NCBI GenBank assembly: GCA_900314935.1
Contig: OMXE01000013.1
Span: forward strand, 40,041-104,040
DNA from: an uncultured Prevotella sp.
GTDB lineage: Bacteria > Bacteroidota > Bacteroidia > Bacteroidales > Bacteroidaceae
Length of the DNA stretch: 64,000 nucleotides
Direction: 5' to 3'
Part shown: positions 14,621-22,548 of the stretch, piece by piece
Layout: each line of letters begins with the position of its first letter
Numbering within the stretch: the stretch's first letter is position 1
Program-made: the position numbers and the translations under genes
The notes under the pieces: model-generated
Database searches by the model: none
The model's input: only the letters and a program-made list of their open reading frames with translations
Told to the model about the DNA's origin: nothing

Positions 14621-15646
14621 ATGAAAGTAAGTGTTAAAAAATTGATGTTTGTTATAGCATCGTTGTTTATTAGTAATGCTATATCTGCTCAGTTAAATAT
14701 TCCTGATGTGAATATTGCTCCTGGTGGAAGTGCAAAAGTTTCTCTTGAATTAAACGATGAAGCAATCACGACTTATTTGCAGATGACTTTATATGTTGCC
14801 GTACCAGAAGGCTTTACTATTGATACAACAAGTGGAGCAGTTACAGAAAGAACTACACAACATGGTGCTGACATTGTGTATAATGAAGATACAAACTTGT
14901 ATAATCTTTCTATAACAAATTCTTCAGGTGTCTATATTTCGGGTACTTCGGGTGCTATCTACACATTTACTTTGAAATGTGAAGAGTCTGTTACTAATGG
15001 GGAATATGGTATTTCATTGAAAGATGCAACTCTTGTTTACAAAAGTGGGAGCAGGTCAAAGAAACTCACTCCTGAGGATGCAACCTTCAAAATTACTGTA
15101 GGTGCCGCTGCTACTGCTGAGGACATCACTCTCGCAAACGAGTGGAATACCTATTGCAGCACCAATGACCTTGATTTCAGTAGCATCGAAAGTGTTGAGG
15201 CTTATGTAGTATCAGATGTTACCGCTACATCTGCTAAGCTGGAGGCTGTTACAGTTGTTCCCGCAGGCGTTGGTTTCCTTATCAAGGGTACTGCTGAGCA
15301 GAAGATCAGCGTTCCATTTGCTGAGTCTGCAGGTTCTGTTACTTCTAAGTTGGTTGGTGTGACAGAGGACACACCGCTTGATGGTGGTAACTATGTACTC
15401 TCTGGTGATCAGTTCGTTCTTTGCAATGAAGCTGGGACACTTCCTGCACACAAAGCTTATCTGCCAGGTGGTTTAGTAACATCTGGTGCCAAGGCATTTG
15501 GCTTCGACTTCGGTGACGCTACTGGTATCAATGAGGCTAAGGCTGCTAAGGCTGACGGTGCTATCTACAGCATCAGCGGTGTACGCGTTGCACAGCCCCA
15601 GAAGGGTGTATATATCATGAACGGCCGTAAGGTGATCGTGAAATAA
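14621..15646 (+). CDS. Secreted protein with cohesin-like domain and Por/T9SS-type C-terminal tail
   Basis: 341 residues. Signal peptide ending NAISAQ. Residues about 24-160 look like a cohesin-type beta sandwich: IPDVNIAPGGSAKVSLEL at the start, VPEGFTID, then SGAIYTFTLKC. A second all-beta region (about 165-300) follows, and the end YSISGVRVAQPQKGVYIMNG + RKVIVK has the form of the Por secretion-system sorting/anchoring tail found in Bacteroidota. Pairs with the dockerin gene upstream. Cohesin assignment is from pattern and neighbour, not from a profile score; a generic bacterial Ig-like domain is the alternative. Confidence 0.65.
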   Translation: MKVSVKKLMFVIASLFISNAISAQLNIPDVNIAPGGSAKVSLELNDEAITTYLQMTLYVAVPEGFTIDTTSGAVTERTTQHGADIVYNEDTNLYNLSITNSSGVYISGTSGAIYTFTLKCEESVTNGEYGISLKDATLVYKSGSRSKKLTPEDATFKITVGAAATAEDITLANEWNTYCSTNDLDFSSIESVEAYVVSDVTATSAKLEAVTVVPAGVGFLIKGTAEQKISVPFAESAGSVTSKLVGVTEDTPLDGGNYVLSGDQFVLCNEAGTLPAHKAYLPGGLVTSGAKAFGFDFGDATGINEAKAAKADGAIYSISGVRVAQPQKGVYIMNGRKVIVK

Positions 15647-15685
15647 TGTGAGCTTAACATGTCTAACATTAAACAGAACAACATT

Positions 15686-15832
15686 ATGAAAAAAGAATAT
15701 ATAAAGCCGTTCGCTAAGGTTAAGGTAGTAGAGATGGTCGTAATGCAGGAAGCATCACTTCCTATCAACTCTTCCGCATCAGGGACCTACGGAAATGCTG
15801 GTGCAAAGGAATTCAATGATTTCTTCGAGTAA
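15686..15832 (+). CDS. Small conserved-looking peptide downstream of secreted pair
   Basis: 48 residues from ATG 15686 (57 from the in-frame ATG at 15659). Begins MKKEYIKPFAKVKVVEM and ends acidic, FNDFFE. Short MKKxYxKP...V peptides are frequent next to surface or secreted protein genes in Prevotella and relatives; their role is not known to me. It lies 39 bp after the cohesin-like gene and 25 bp before a strong terminator, so it is the last gene of that transcript. No signal peptide or TM segment is visible. Could be a leader-like or precursor peptide. Confidence 0.6.
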   Translation: MKKEYIKPFAKVKVVEMVVMQEASLPINSSASGTYGNAGAKEFNDFFE

Positions 15833-15857
15833 TCAAAGAATACAACCCTATAAACCA

Positions 15858-15895
15858 AAAGGTGCCGCGACAAACATCGCGGCACCTTTGTTATA
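15858..15895 (+). terminator. Rho-independent terminator
   Basis: Perfect 13-bp stem AAAGGTGCCGCGA / TCGCGGCACCTTT with a 6-nt loop, followed by a short T-containing tail. Ends the dockerin/cohesin/peptide operon. Confidence 0.9.
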
Positions 15896-15945
15896 TATAG
15901 ACTGCAACGGTTCGTAACGTTCAACACTATACGCGTAGAATCCGC

Positions 15946-16926
15946 CTATAAATTCTCGATTACTTCAACGGTCAAGCCAGTCATATCTGAAATCAAGTTG
16001 ACATCAAAACCCTTTGATCTCATGTTCCGGGCTATTTGCATGGTACCTTCCTTGATACCTTCCTTGATACCTTCCTTTCGACCTTCCTTTCGACCTTCCT
16101 TTCGACCTTCCTTTCGACCTTCCTTGATACCTTCCTTGATACCTTCCTTTCGACCTTCTTTAAGCCCTTCTTTAAGACCATGCTCTTTACCCTCGGCATG
16201 ACCGTCGATATACGCAGAAGAGAGCACATCGCGTTCAGCCATGCGATTCTCCATTTCACGATAGTAAGCACGACGATCGCGATCGCTGAGGCTGTCTATC
16301 CGTAACCTTTCTCGGGCTTCGGGCAGTCCCTGGGCGGTGTAGTGGTCATCTATGTCACCAGTTTTCAAGAAACTAATCCATTCGTCAAGAGGTGTCTTGG
16401 CCGTTTTGTCGAAATCGTTCACTTTCAAAACATAGTACTCAGGGAATATGTCGCCTGCATCCTTACCGTGGAACATTTCCATCTGTCGCTTAGAAAGCTG
16501 TAGAATGTCGTTTGTATGAAGACCACGGAACTCGGTCTTGCCATGATACACATAGTCGGTGCCTTGCCCTAATTGGAAATAGACGATGTTTACTGAATAC
16601 ACCTTTTTTATGCGATCGTAGTCTTCTCCGAGCTGAATATACTCTGTGATTACTTTCGATGTTCCGTACAGCATGCGGTGGAAATAGCCAAAAGCCCTTT
16701 CGTTCTGAACCTCAATGATGATCAGTTTACCAAGGGAGTCCTCACATAGTATATCCACACGGTTGTACTTGTCGTTCTCCTCCTGCTGGTTTCCCTCGCT
16801 CTCAAGGAACGTCTTGATGTACACGCTCTCACCAAGCAGTACCGAAAGGAATCCTTCCAACACGACATAGTTGGCTTTGTCGCGTAACAGCCGTTTCATG
16901 GCCCAGTCAAAACGAATGTACTTCAT
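15946..16926 (-). CDS. Rpn-family PD-(D/E)XK nuclease/transposase-like protein with KEG repeats
   Basis: 326 residues. Member of the Rpn (recombination-promoting nuclease, YhgA-like / PDDEXK_2) family, often annotated as transposase. Nuclease core: YNRVDILCED and IIIEVQNE (about residues 55-80) give the D...ExQ catalytic pattern. The C-terminal third contains KEGRKEGIKEG-type repeats (about residues 250-295), coded by an almost pure 12-bp tandem repeat at 16050-16180, then a short domain GFDVNLISDMTGL. Start at 16926 (MKYIRFDWAMKRLL), preceded by an unusually strong AAGGAGGAGAAG site. Has its own promoter. Repeat number in this family varies between strains, so length polymorphism is likely. 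Confidence 0.88.
   Translation of the reverse strand: MKYIRFDWAMKRLLRDKANYVVLEGFLSVLLGESVYIKTFLESEGNQQEENDKYNRVDILCEDSLGKLIIIEVQNERAFGYFHRMLYGTSKVITEYIQLGEDYDRIKKVYSVNIVYFQLGQGTDYVYHGKTEFRGLHTNDILQLSKRQMEMFHGKDAGDIFPEYYVLKVNDFDKTAKTPLDEWISFLKTGDIDDHYTAQGLPEARERLRIDSLSDRDRRAYYREMENRMAERDVLSSAYIDGHAEGKEHGLKEGLKEGRKEGIKEGIKEGRKEGRKEGRKEGRKEGIKEGIKEGTMQIARNMRSKGFDVNLISDMTGLTVEVIENL
16050..16180 (-). repeat. 12-bp tandem repeats coding for KEG units
   Basis: About ten units of AAGGAAGGTCGA or AAGGAAGGTATC (shown as coding strand), each reading KEGR/KEGI. Strongly purine-rich on the coding strand and prone to slippage. Confidence 0.9.
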
Positions 16927-17043
16927 ACTCTTCTCCTCCTTTTGCTTTTTTCTTTTAGTATTCTCCATAATACCATTTTAATAGTTAGACAATGATTGAT
17001 AAAGGGCTTGGCTTACAATTAAGGCCTTCGCTCTTTTCATTTG

Positions 17044-17075
17044 CAAAGATACACCATATCTATATAATAACCAAA
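17044..17075 (-). promoter_or_regulatory. Promoter of the Rpn-type gene
   Basis: On the minus strand TTTG (17072-17075), 20 bp, TATCTTTG (17044-17051). The leader to 16926 is about 110 nt. The remaining gap (17076-17303) holds only the repeat at 17126-17192. Confidence 0.65.
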
Positions 17076-17125
17076 CAATCTCCGCTTTCTTTTTCTTAAA
17101 AATGTGTTTGATTTTGCATTGGCCA

Positions 17126-17192
17126 GTTTTCGTTCACCCGTTTGGCCGGATTTCGTTCACCCATTTGGCTGAATTTCGTTCACCCATTTGGA
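17126..17192 (+). repeat. Three 23-bp tandem repeats
   Basis: TTTCGTTCACCC(G/A)TTTGG repeated three times with a period of about 23 bp. Origin unknown; could be an IS-end relic or a binding array. Confidence 0.8.
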
Positions 17193-17303
17193 CCTTCAAT
17201 ACGAATAATTAGGAAGAAATAATGCAACCGCTATTATAACAAAGAGTGCCTGCTTTCATTCGAAGGCTGGCACTCATAAGTTGTTCTTGTCGGTGAGCCG
17301 ACA

Positions 17304-17549
17304 TCATTTCTTGAACAGCGAGGCAATCCAGAGTACTACAACAGCACCAACGACACCTGTGATAATCTGACCAATCCATTCGCTGCTCATGCTGATGCCT
17401 AACAGGTTGAACATCCAACCACCAACGGCACCACCAACCAAACCTAACAACAGGTTCAATACAAGGCCAAAGCCACCACCACGCATGATCTTACCAGCCA
17501 AGAAACCGGCGATCAAGCCTACAATAATTGCTCCAATAATTCCGCTCAT
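17304..17549 (-). CDS. GlsB/YeaQ/YmgE-family small membrane protein
   Basis: 81 residues, three TM segments, glycine-rich (MSGIIGAIIVGLIAGFLAGK, then GGAVGGWMFNLLGI). Matches the transglycosylase-associated (YeaQ/GlsB) family, small inner-membrane proteins linked to envelope or acid stress; molecular role is unclear. Start at 17549; sequence upstream is a short duplicated ATAAGTTTATTAGTT and then the promoter palindrome. Has its own complete promoter inside the repeat at 17612-17690. Confidence 0.88.
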   Translation of the reverse strand: MSGIIGAIIVGLIAGFLAGKIMRGGGFGLVLNLLLGLVGGAVGGWMFNLLGISMSSEWIGQIITGVVGAVVVLWIASLFKK

Positions 17550-17611
17550 AATAATAAGTTTATTAGTTAAAAATATAAGTTTATTAGTTTGATATAGTTT
17601 GATATCTGATG

Positions 17612-17690
17612 ACAAAGGTACAAATAAGCGAGCACAAAACAAAATAAAAACGAGTTTTTCTTTTATTTTGTCGAGCGAAAGTCTTTCAAT
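17612..17690. repeat. Promoter-bearing palindrome
   Basis: Same family as 1815-1985: AAAGGTACAAATAAGCGAGC, A-rich/T-rich stem, TGTCGAGCGAAAGT. One end drives the small membrane protein gene; the other end encodes the last residues (FRSTK) of the RHH protein. Confidence 0.85.
17613..17643 (-). promoter_or_regulatory. Promoter of the GlsB-like gene, inside palindrome
   Basis: Minus strand TTTG (17640-17643), 19 bp, TACCTTTG (17613-17620); about 60 nt leader. Confidence 0.7.
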
Positions 17691-17869
17691 TCATCGGCAT
17701 TGCCCATCTTTTTCTTGGGCAGACGCTTCGCCTTGCGCAGTGCCTCGGTGATGATCCACTGCAACTGACCGTTGGTGCTGCGGAACTCGTCAGCAGCCCA
17801 GGCCTCTATCGCGTCCATCGTATCGGAATCGATGCGCAGAATGAAATTCTTTGTTTTCTTTTCAGACAT
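17663..17869 (-). CDS. Arc-type ribbon-helix-helix DNA-binding protein
   Basis: 68 residues. FILRIDSDTMDAIEAWAADE (about 9-28) followed by FRSTNGQLQWIITEALRKA is the ribbon-helix-helix pattern of the Arc-like family common in Bacteroidota, probably a small transcription regulator. The last residues KDFRSTK are coded by the promoter palindrome and are probably not original. The start MSEKKTKN sits in a tandem repeat in which ATGTCTGAAAACCTGTTCGT occurs twice upstream, so alternative starts exist but are out of the conserved region. Targets are unknown. Confidence 0.82.
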   Translation of the reverse strand: MSEKKTKNFILRIDSDTMDAIEAWAADEFRSTNGQLQWIITEALRKAKRLPKKKMGNADELKDFRSTK

Positions 17870-18062
17870 ACGAACAGGTTTTCAGACATACGAACAGGTT
17901 TTTTAGACATAAGAACATAAGAACATATTTTTTTTCTTGAACATTGCTCCTTGATGCTTGGCCATTGTTTCATGATGCTTGTGATCAATGTTTCTTGATA
18001 CTTGTTTCTTAATCATAAATAATTATGTTCTTATGTTCTTCTGTCTAAAAAGTACTTCTGTC
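17870..18062 (-). repeat. Dispersed TTATGTTCTTATGTCTAAAAAG repeats
   Basis: Copies at 17870-17932 (minus strand: TATGTTCTTATGTCTAAAAA then two ATGTCTGAAAACCTGTTCGT units) and 18016-18060 (plus strand), bracketing about 80 bp without a gene. Related to the 22-mers at 9653, 29142 and 30768. Confidence 0.75.
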
Positions 18063-18065
18063 TAA

Positions 18066-19031
18066 TCAATGATTAAGCGTACCCGTATTCACCACCGGCT
18101 GTGCCGACTCATCCCCGCAGAGCACTACGAGCAGGTTGCTCACCATAGCAGCTTTCTTATCGTCATCGAGGTCAACGATGTTCTCATTAGAGAGCTTGTC
18201 AAGGGCCATCTTCACCATCGAAACAGCACCTTCTACAATCTTCTCACGGGCAGTAATGATGGCAGTGGCCTGCTGACGGCGCAGCATCACGGCAGCAATC
18301 TCGGGAGCATAGGCCAGGTAGTTGATGCGAGCCTCTACCACCTCGATACCAGCCAGGGCGAGACGCTCATCCAGTTTCTGCTCCAACTGCTCATTGATCT
18401 CATCGGCACTTGAACGCAGCGTGGGTTCTCCTTCCTTCGTATCCTCATCGTCGTAGGCATACTGTCCTGCCACCTGACGCAGGGCAGCATCACTCTGTAC
18501 ACGCACAAAGTTCTCCAGCGCGTTCATCAGTCCTTTGGTATCTGAACCCACAGCGTTCGGATTGGCAGCCATGGTCTGCGAATCCACCTCGAACAATGCC
18601 TTATAGGTATCCTTCAGTTTCCACACCAACACCAAACCGATCATCACAGGGTTACCGGTCTTGTCGTTCACCTTGATGGGTTCGGCGTCGAGGTTACGGG
18701 CACGCAACGATACCTTCTTGCTTCCGTAGAAGGGATTGATCCAGAAGAAACCGGTCTTACTGAACGTTCCGCTATACTTACCGAACCAGGTGGTGACACG
18801 TGCCACATTGGGTTCCAGCTGCAAATGACCGCACCACATAATGATGTTGATGAACAACAACAGAATACTGCCGCCCAACAGCCATCCGCCTTGTGCGCCA
18901 TTGCTGCCATCCAGCTGGATGATGCTATAGATGATACCTAACACTGCCAATACCAGAATGGCGAAGTTTACAAACAACATCAGGAAACCATTCATTACTG
19001 TTCCCTTGAAAGCAAATTCTTTATTCTCCAT
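18066..19031 (-). CDS. SPFH/Band 7 domain membrane protein
   Basis: 321 residues. Two N-terminal TM segments (about residues 12-35 and 48-68), then an SPFH domain (LQLEPNVARVTTWFGKYSG; GFFWINPFYGSKKVSLRARN; VMIGLVLVWKLKDT) and a C-terminal coiled coil (QLEQKLDERLALAGIEVVEA...MLRRQQA). Stomatin/prohibitin relatives form membrane microdomains; precise role unknown. Start MENKEFAF at 19031, since the earlier in-frame ATG lies in an AATTGAAAATT repeat. Promoter on the minus strand at 19099-19129. Confidence 0.88.
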   Translation of the reverse strand: MENKEFAFKGTVMNGFLMLFVNFAILVLAVLGIIYSIIQLDGSNGAQGGWLLGGSILLLFINIIMWCGHLQLEPNVARVTTWFGKYSGTFSKTGFFWINPFYGSKKVSLRARNLDAEPIKVNDKTGNPVMIGLVLVWKLKDTYKALFEVDSQTMAANPNAVGSDTKGLMNALENFVRVQSDAALRQVAGQYAYDDEDTKEGEPTLRSSADEINEQLEQKLDERLALAGIEVVEARINYLAYAPEIAAVMLRRQQATAIITAREKIVEGAVSMVKMALDKLSNENIVDLDDDKKAAMVSNLLVVLCGDESAQPVVNTGTLNH

Positions 19032-19032
19032 T

Positions 19033-19080
19033 TTCTTAATTAAATTTTCAATTTTCAATTCTCAATTTTCAATTATCAAT
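19033..19080. repeat. AATTGAAAATT tandem repeat
   Basis: Repeated TTTTCAATTCTCAATTTTCAATT units in the SPFH gene leader; similar run at 62540-62586 and a short one at 3115-3130. Confidence 0.7.
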
Positions 19081-19098
19081 GATATCATTTTGATATCG

Positions 19099-19129
19099 CA
19101 AAGATATGTACTATTTTTCAATCGGCAAT
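19099..19129 (-). promoter_or_regulatory. Promoter of the SPFH gene
   Basis: Minus strand ATTG (19126-19129, one mismatch), 19 bp, TATCTTTG (19099-19106). Confidence 0.55.
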
Positions 19130-19238
19130 GGGTTTCTGCAGTTTTTTATGTTTCTTTTACTTTTCTTCTCTACGAATTAGACGAATTAGACGAATTTTTT
19201 TGTATACCTTTGTACCCATAAATAATACATCAGTGCAA

Positions 19239-20390
19239 ATGAATATCAAAGAACTGGAAGGGAAGCGCATTGCCGTACTGCTGTCGGGCGGTGTTGATTC
19301 ATCAGTGGTGCTCTACGAGCTGGTGCGCCAAGGACTGCAGCCCGATTGCTTCTATATCCATATCGGTCCCGAAGAGGATGAGGAGTGGGACTGCTCCAGC
19401 GAGGAGGATGTAGAGATGGCTACGGCCGTAGCACATAAGTATGGGTGCAAGCTTGAAGTGATCGACTGTCATCAGGAGTATTGGAACCAGGTGACGACCT
19501 ATACTATAAATAAGGTACGCGAAGGCTTCACTCCCAATCCTGATGTGATGTGCAACCGACTCATTAAGTTCGGGGCCTTCGACGAGAAGCGGGGTCATGA
19601 CTATGACCTGATTGCCACAGGGCATTATGCCATGACCGAGATAGATGAAGAGGGGAGGAAGTGGCTTTGTACGAGTCCTGATCCTGTAAAGGACCAGACC
19701 GACTTCCTGGCACAGATATACGACTGGCAGCTGCGGAAGGCACTGTTTCCCATTGGGCATTATATGAAGGATGAGGTGAGGGCCATTGCCGAACGCGAAC
19801 ATCTGGTGAATGCCAAGCGAAAGGATTCGCAGGGCATCTGCTTCTTGGGAAAGATCAATTACAATGATTATATCCGTCGTTTCTTAGGCGAGAACCCAGG
19901 GGATGTCATCGAACTGGAAACGGGTAGGAAGATCGGCGAGCATAAGGGCTTGTGGTTCCATACCATCGGACAGCGCAAGGGACTGGGTTTTGGCGAAGGT
20001 CCGTGGTTTGTCATCAAGAAGGATGTGCCGAAGAATATCTTATATGTGAGTCATGGCTATGATCCGCAGGATGCATATAAGCAGGAATTCCTGATACACG
20101 ACTTCCACTCACTCACCCTGCCGTTGCATACTTTGTTCAACGGACAGACAACGAAGAATGTCACATTCAAGATCCGTCATACACCGGAGTATCATCCGGC
20201 GGTGCTGGAAAAGGTTGACGAGGGGAAATACATGGTGCATTCAGCGCATCCCATTCATGGGGTAGCACCAGGACAGTTCTGTGTGGTTTATGATGAGAAG
20301 CATCACCGCTGCTTTGGGTCGGGGGAGATCACTCCACACTCCTCACTCCACACTCCACAATTTCACAAAGGGCAGTCATGGAAGGGATAA
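19239..20390 (+). CDS. mnmA: tRNA-specific 2-thiouridylase MnmA
   Basis: 383 residues. Inserts sulfur at position 2 of the wobble uridine (U34) in tRNAs for Lys, Glu and Gln. PP-loop LLSGGVDSSV (about residues 12-21), catalytic Cys in PDVMCNRLIKFG (about residue 105), second Cys in SQGICFLGKINY (about residue 204), C-terminal barrel ending GQFCVVYDEKHHRCFGSGEI. The last residues (TPHSSLHTPQ...) are encoded by the CACTCC repeat at 20330-20358 and continue past the normal end. Start at 19239; -7 box TACCTTTG at 19205-19212. Its 3' end overlaps the convergent HAD gene by 62 bp through that repeat. Confidence 0.94.
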   Translation: MNIKELEGKRIAVLLSGGVDSSVVLYELVRQGLQPDCFYIHIGPEEDEEWDCSSEEDVEMATAVAHKYGCKLEVIDCHQEYWNQVTTYTINKVREGFTPNPDVMCNRLIKFGAFDEKRGHDYDLIATGHYAMTEIDEEGRKWLCTSPDPVKDQTDFLAQIYDWQLRKALFPIGHYMKDEVRAIAEREHLVNAKRKDSQGICFLGKINYNDYIRRFLGENPGDVIELETGRKIGEHKGLWFHTIGQRKGLGFGEGPWFVIKKDVPKNILYVSHGYDPQDAYKQEFLIHDFHSLTLPLHTLFNGQTTKNVTFKIRHTPEYHPAVLEKVDEGKYMVHSAHPIHGVAPGQFCVVYDEKHHRCFGSGEITPHSSLHTPQFHKGQSWKG

Positions 20391-21051
20391 CAAGGTCGGC
20401 CCCTGCCTGCCATAGTTGCTCATCGGGCAGCGGTCCTGTATTCACACCGATGGTGAAACACTGGGCGGCAACACCTGCCTGAATACCCAAGGGGGCATTC
20501 TCCACCACGATGGTCTCCCATGGCTCGGTACCGCATTTCTTCATGCCGGCCAAGTAGGGATCGGGTGCTGGTTTACCCCGTTGCACATCATACGCCGTGG
20601 TGATATGGTCTTCTGTGATGAAAGGATGGAAATCGGTGGTGAGGCGGTTGATGAGGGGGCGCTGACCGCTGCCTGTCACCACGGCCATGACAAAGCCTTC
20701 CTGATGCAGTTTCTCCATCAGCTCATAGGCGCCGGGCATGATCTCGGCCTTGGGCATCTCACCAAAGAAACGGGTTTTTACGTCGTACATCGCTTGCGCC
20801 TCTTCCAGAGTGATGTCTTTCCCTTGCTGTTGCTTTACCATGTTGCGAATGGTGTCTATACCGCGAGCACCCTCTGTGGCGTAGGCATCATCGGCCGTCA
20901 TGCGGATGCCGAAGGTGGCCATGGAGCGCTGCCATGCCACAGCATGGTTGGGCATGCTGTTAATGAGTACGCCATCCATATCGAAGAGAACGGCTTTGGG
21001 GCGGAAAACCCCAAAGCCGTGTTTTTTTAAATACTTTTGAATTGATTCCAT
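20329..21051 (-). CDS. HAD-superfamily phosphatase/phosphoglucomutase-like protein
   Basis: 240 residues. Beta-phosphoglucomutase-type HAD hydrolase acting on a sugar phosphate or similar small phosphate ester. Motif I LFDMDGVLINS (nucleophile Asp, about residue 23), helical cap, motif II VVTGSG (about residue 121), motif III RGKPAPDPYL and motif IV VVENAPLGIQAG. The C-terminal end (IVECGVRSVE) comes from the GTGGAGT repeat shared with the 3' end of mnmA, so both convergent genes have repeat-coded tails. Substrate is not assignable. Confidence 0.88.
   Translation of the reverse strand: MESIQKYLKKHGFGVFRPKAVLFDMDGVLINSMPNHAVAWQRSMATFGIRMTADDAYATEGARGIDTIRNMVKQQQGKDITLEEAQAMYDVKTRFFGEMPKAEIMPGAYELMEKLHQEGFVMAVVTGSGQRPLINRLTTDFHPFITEDHITTAYDVQRGKPAPDPYLAGMKKCGTEPWETIVVENAPLGIQAGVAAQCFTIGVNTGPLPDEQLWQAGADLVIPSMTALCEIVECGVRSVE
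20330..20358. repeat. CACTCC-type repeat arm shared by two convergent gene ends
   Basis: Single arm of the ksgA/menF element type (CACTCCACACTCCTCACTCC...). Read as TPHSSLHTPQ in mnmA and as VECGVRSVE in the HAD gene. Confidence 0.85.
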
Positions 21052-21055
21052 GGGG

Positions 21056-21153
21056 TTCTAGTTTTGCTAGATGTACTAGAAATACTAGTTTTACTAGTTG
21101 CACTAGCATTACTAGGATTACTAGTTGTACTAGCAGTACTAGGGTTCTATTTG
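21056..21153. repeat. CTAG-rich tandem array
   Basis: About nine ACTAG/CTAG motifs spaced roughly 10-12 bp between the HAD gene and pgi (e.g. ACTAGTTTTACTAGTTGCAC). Two more occur at 35738-35751 before menE. Half or one helical turn spacing; not a gene. Confidence 0.8.
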
Positions 21154-21155
21154 TA

Positions 21156-22511
21156 TTAAGCTTCTTTTGCCAACCGCTCCTTGATGGCCTTCGATTCAGC
21201 CTCATAGCCAGGCTTGTCGAGCAGGGCAAACATATTCTTCTTATAGGCCTCCACACCTGGCTGGTTGAATGGATTCACACCGAGCACATTACCGCTGATG
21301 CCGCAGGCAATCTCGAAGAAGTAGATGAGCTGTCCGATGTAGTATTCGTTCAACTGCGGTACGCTGATGCGGATATTGGGCACGCCGCCATCAACATGTG
21401 CCAGACGTGTTCCTAACTCAGCCATCTTGTTCACCTCGTCCACGCGCTTACCAGCGAGGAAGTTCAAGCCATCGAGGTTCTCCTCATCATTCGGGAAGAG
21501 CAGCTTCCTGTTCGGCTCCTCGATACTGATAACAGTCTCGAAGATGGTGCGCTCACCTTCCTGAATCCACTGTCCCATAGAGTGGAGGTCGGTGGTGAAA
21601 TCGCAAGATGCCGGGAAGATACCCTTGTTCTCCTTACCCTCGCTCTCGCCATAGAGCTGCTTCCACCATTCTGCAATGAAGTGGAGCTTGGGCTGGTAGT
21701 TCACCATGATCTCGATTTTCTTACCAGCACCATAGAGTCCGTTACGGATGGCAGCATACTGGGCAGCGATGTTCTCCTCGAAAGGAACATCCTTACCACA
21801 AGCCTTCTCCATCTCCTGAGCACCCTCTACCAGTTTCACGATATCGAAACCGGCACAGGCAATGGGCAGCAAGCCCACCGGGGTGAGCACAGAGAAACGA
21901 CCGCCAACGTTATCGGGAATGATGAAACTCTTGTAGCCTTCCTTGTCGGCACAGGTGCGGGCAGCACCTCGCTTGGCATCGGTAATGGCCACGATCACCT
22001 TCTTGGCCTCCTCCTTACCGCGCTGATCCTCGCATTGCTTCTTCAGCAGACGGAAGGTGAGGGCGGTCTCGGTGGTGGTACCACTCTTGGAGATATTGAT
22101 CACACCGAACTTCTTATCCTTCAGATAGTCGGTAAGCTCAGAGAGATAGTCCTCACCGATATTATTACCAGCAAACAGAATCGTAGGATTCTTCTTGTCG
22201 GCCACCAGCCAGGCAAAGCTATTGCCAAGGGCTTCAATCACGGCACGGGCTCCTAAGTAGCTACCGCCGATGCCGGCCACTACAACAGCCTCGCAGTTCT
22301 TACGAAGGGTATCGGCACATTCCTGCACCTCTTTCAGGAAGGCAGGAGTGATAGACGATGGCAGATGCAGCCATCCTAAGAAATCGTTACCTGGGCAAGT
22401 ACCCTTCTCCAATGCTTCCTGAGCAGCCTTCACCTGAGGCTCGAAAGCTTTCACCGCACCTTCCTTGAGGAAGCATGCAGCCTTTGTCATGTCTAAAGCA
22501 ATATTCTTCAT
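21156..22511 (-). CDS. pgi: Glucose-6-phosphate isomerase
   Basis: 451 residues, the short bacterial type. Interconverts glucose-6-P and fructose-6-P in glycolysis. Two SIS-type sugar-phosphate folds; signatures [18 protein letters not shown] (about residues 77-94), [27 protein letters not shown] (signature 1) and [13 protein letters not shown] near the C-terminus (signature 2 with catalytic Lys), catalytic Glu region [10 protein letters not shown]. Same strand and 37 bp before it lies gpsA upstream (gene order gpsA then pgi on the minus strand), probably one transcript with lysS and DUF559 further upstream. Confidence 0.96.
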   Translation of the reverse strand: MKNIALDMTKAACFLKEGAVKAFEPQVKAAQEALEKGTCPGNDFLGWLHLPSSITPAFLKEVQECADTLRKNCEAVVVAGIGGSYLGARAVIEALGNSFAWLVADKKNPTILFAGNNIGEDYLSELTDYLKDKKFGVINISKSGTTTETALTFRLLKKQCEDQRGKEEAKKVIVAITDAKRGAARTCADKEGYKSFIIPDNVGGRFSVLTPVGLLPIACAGFDIVKLVEGAQEMEKACGKDVPFEENIAAQYAAIRNGLYGAGKKIEIMVNYQPKLHFIAEWWKQLYGESEGKENKGIFPASCDFTTDLHSMGQWIQEGERTIFETVISIEEPNRKLLFPNDEENLDGLNFLAGKRVDEVNKMAELGTRLAHVDGGVPNIRISVPQLNEYYIGQLIYFFEIACGISGNVLGVNPFNQPGVEAYKKNMFALLDKPGYEAESKAIKERLAKEA

Positions 22512-22548
22512 CTTGTTTAAGTATTTTTGTTAGGATATGTTTGTCTGA

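Noticed and set aside
15946-16926. Active insertion sequence
   Set aside because: The Rpn-type protein is sometimes annotated as transposase, but no terminal inverted repeats or target duplication were seen around it.
21056-21153. Possible CRISPR array or attachment site
   Set aside because: Motifs are only 4-5 bp and spacing is too short; no integrase nearby.
21582-22256. 224-residue open frame antisense to pgi
   Set aside because: Shadow of pgi with no independent evidence.
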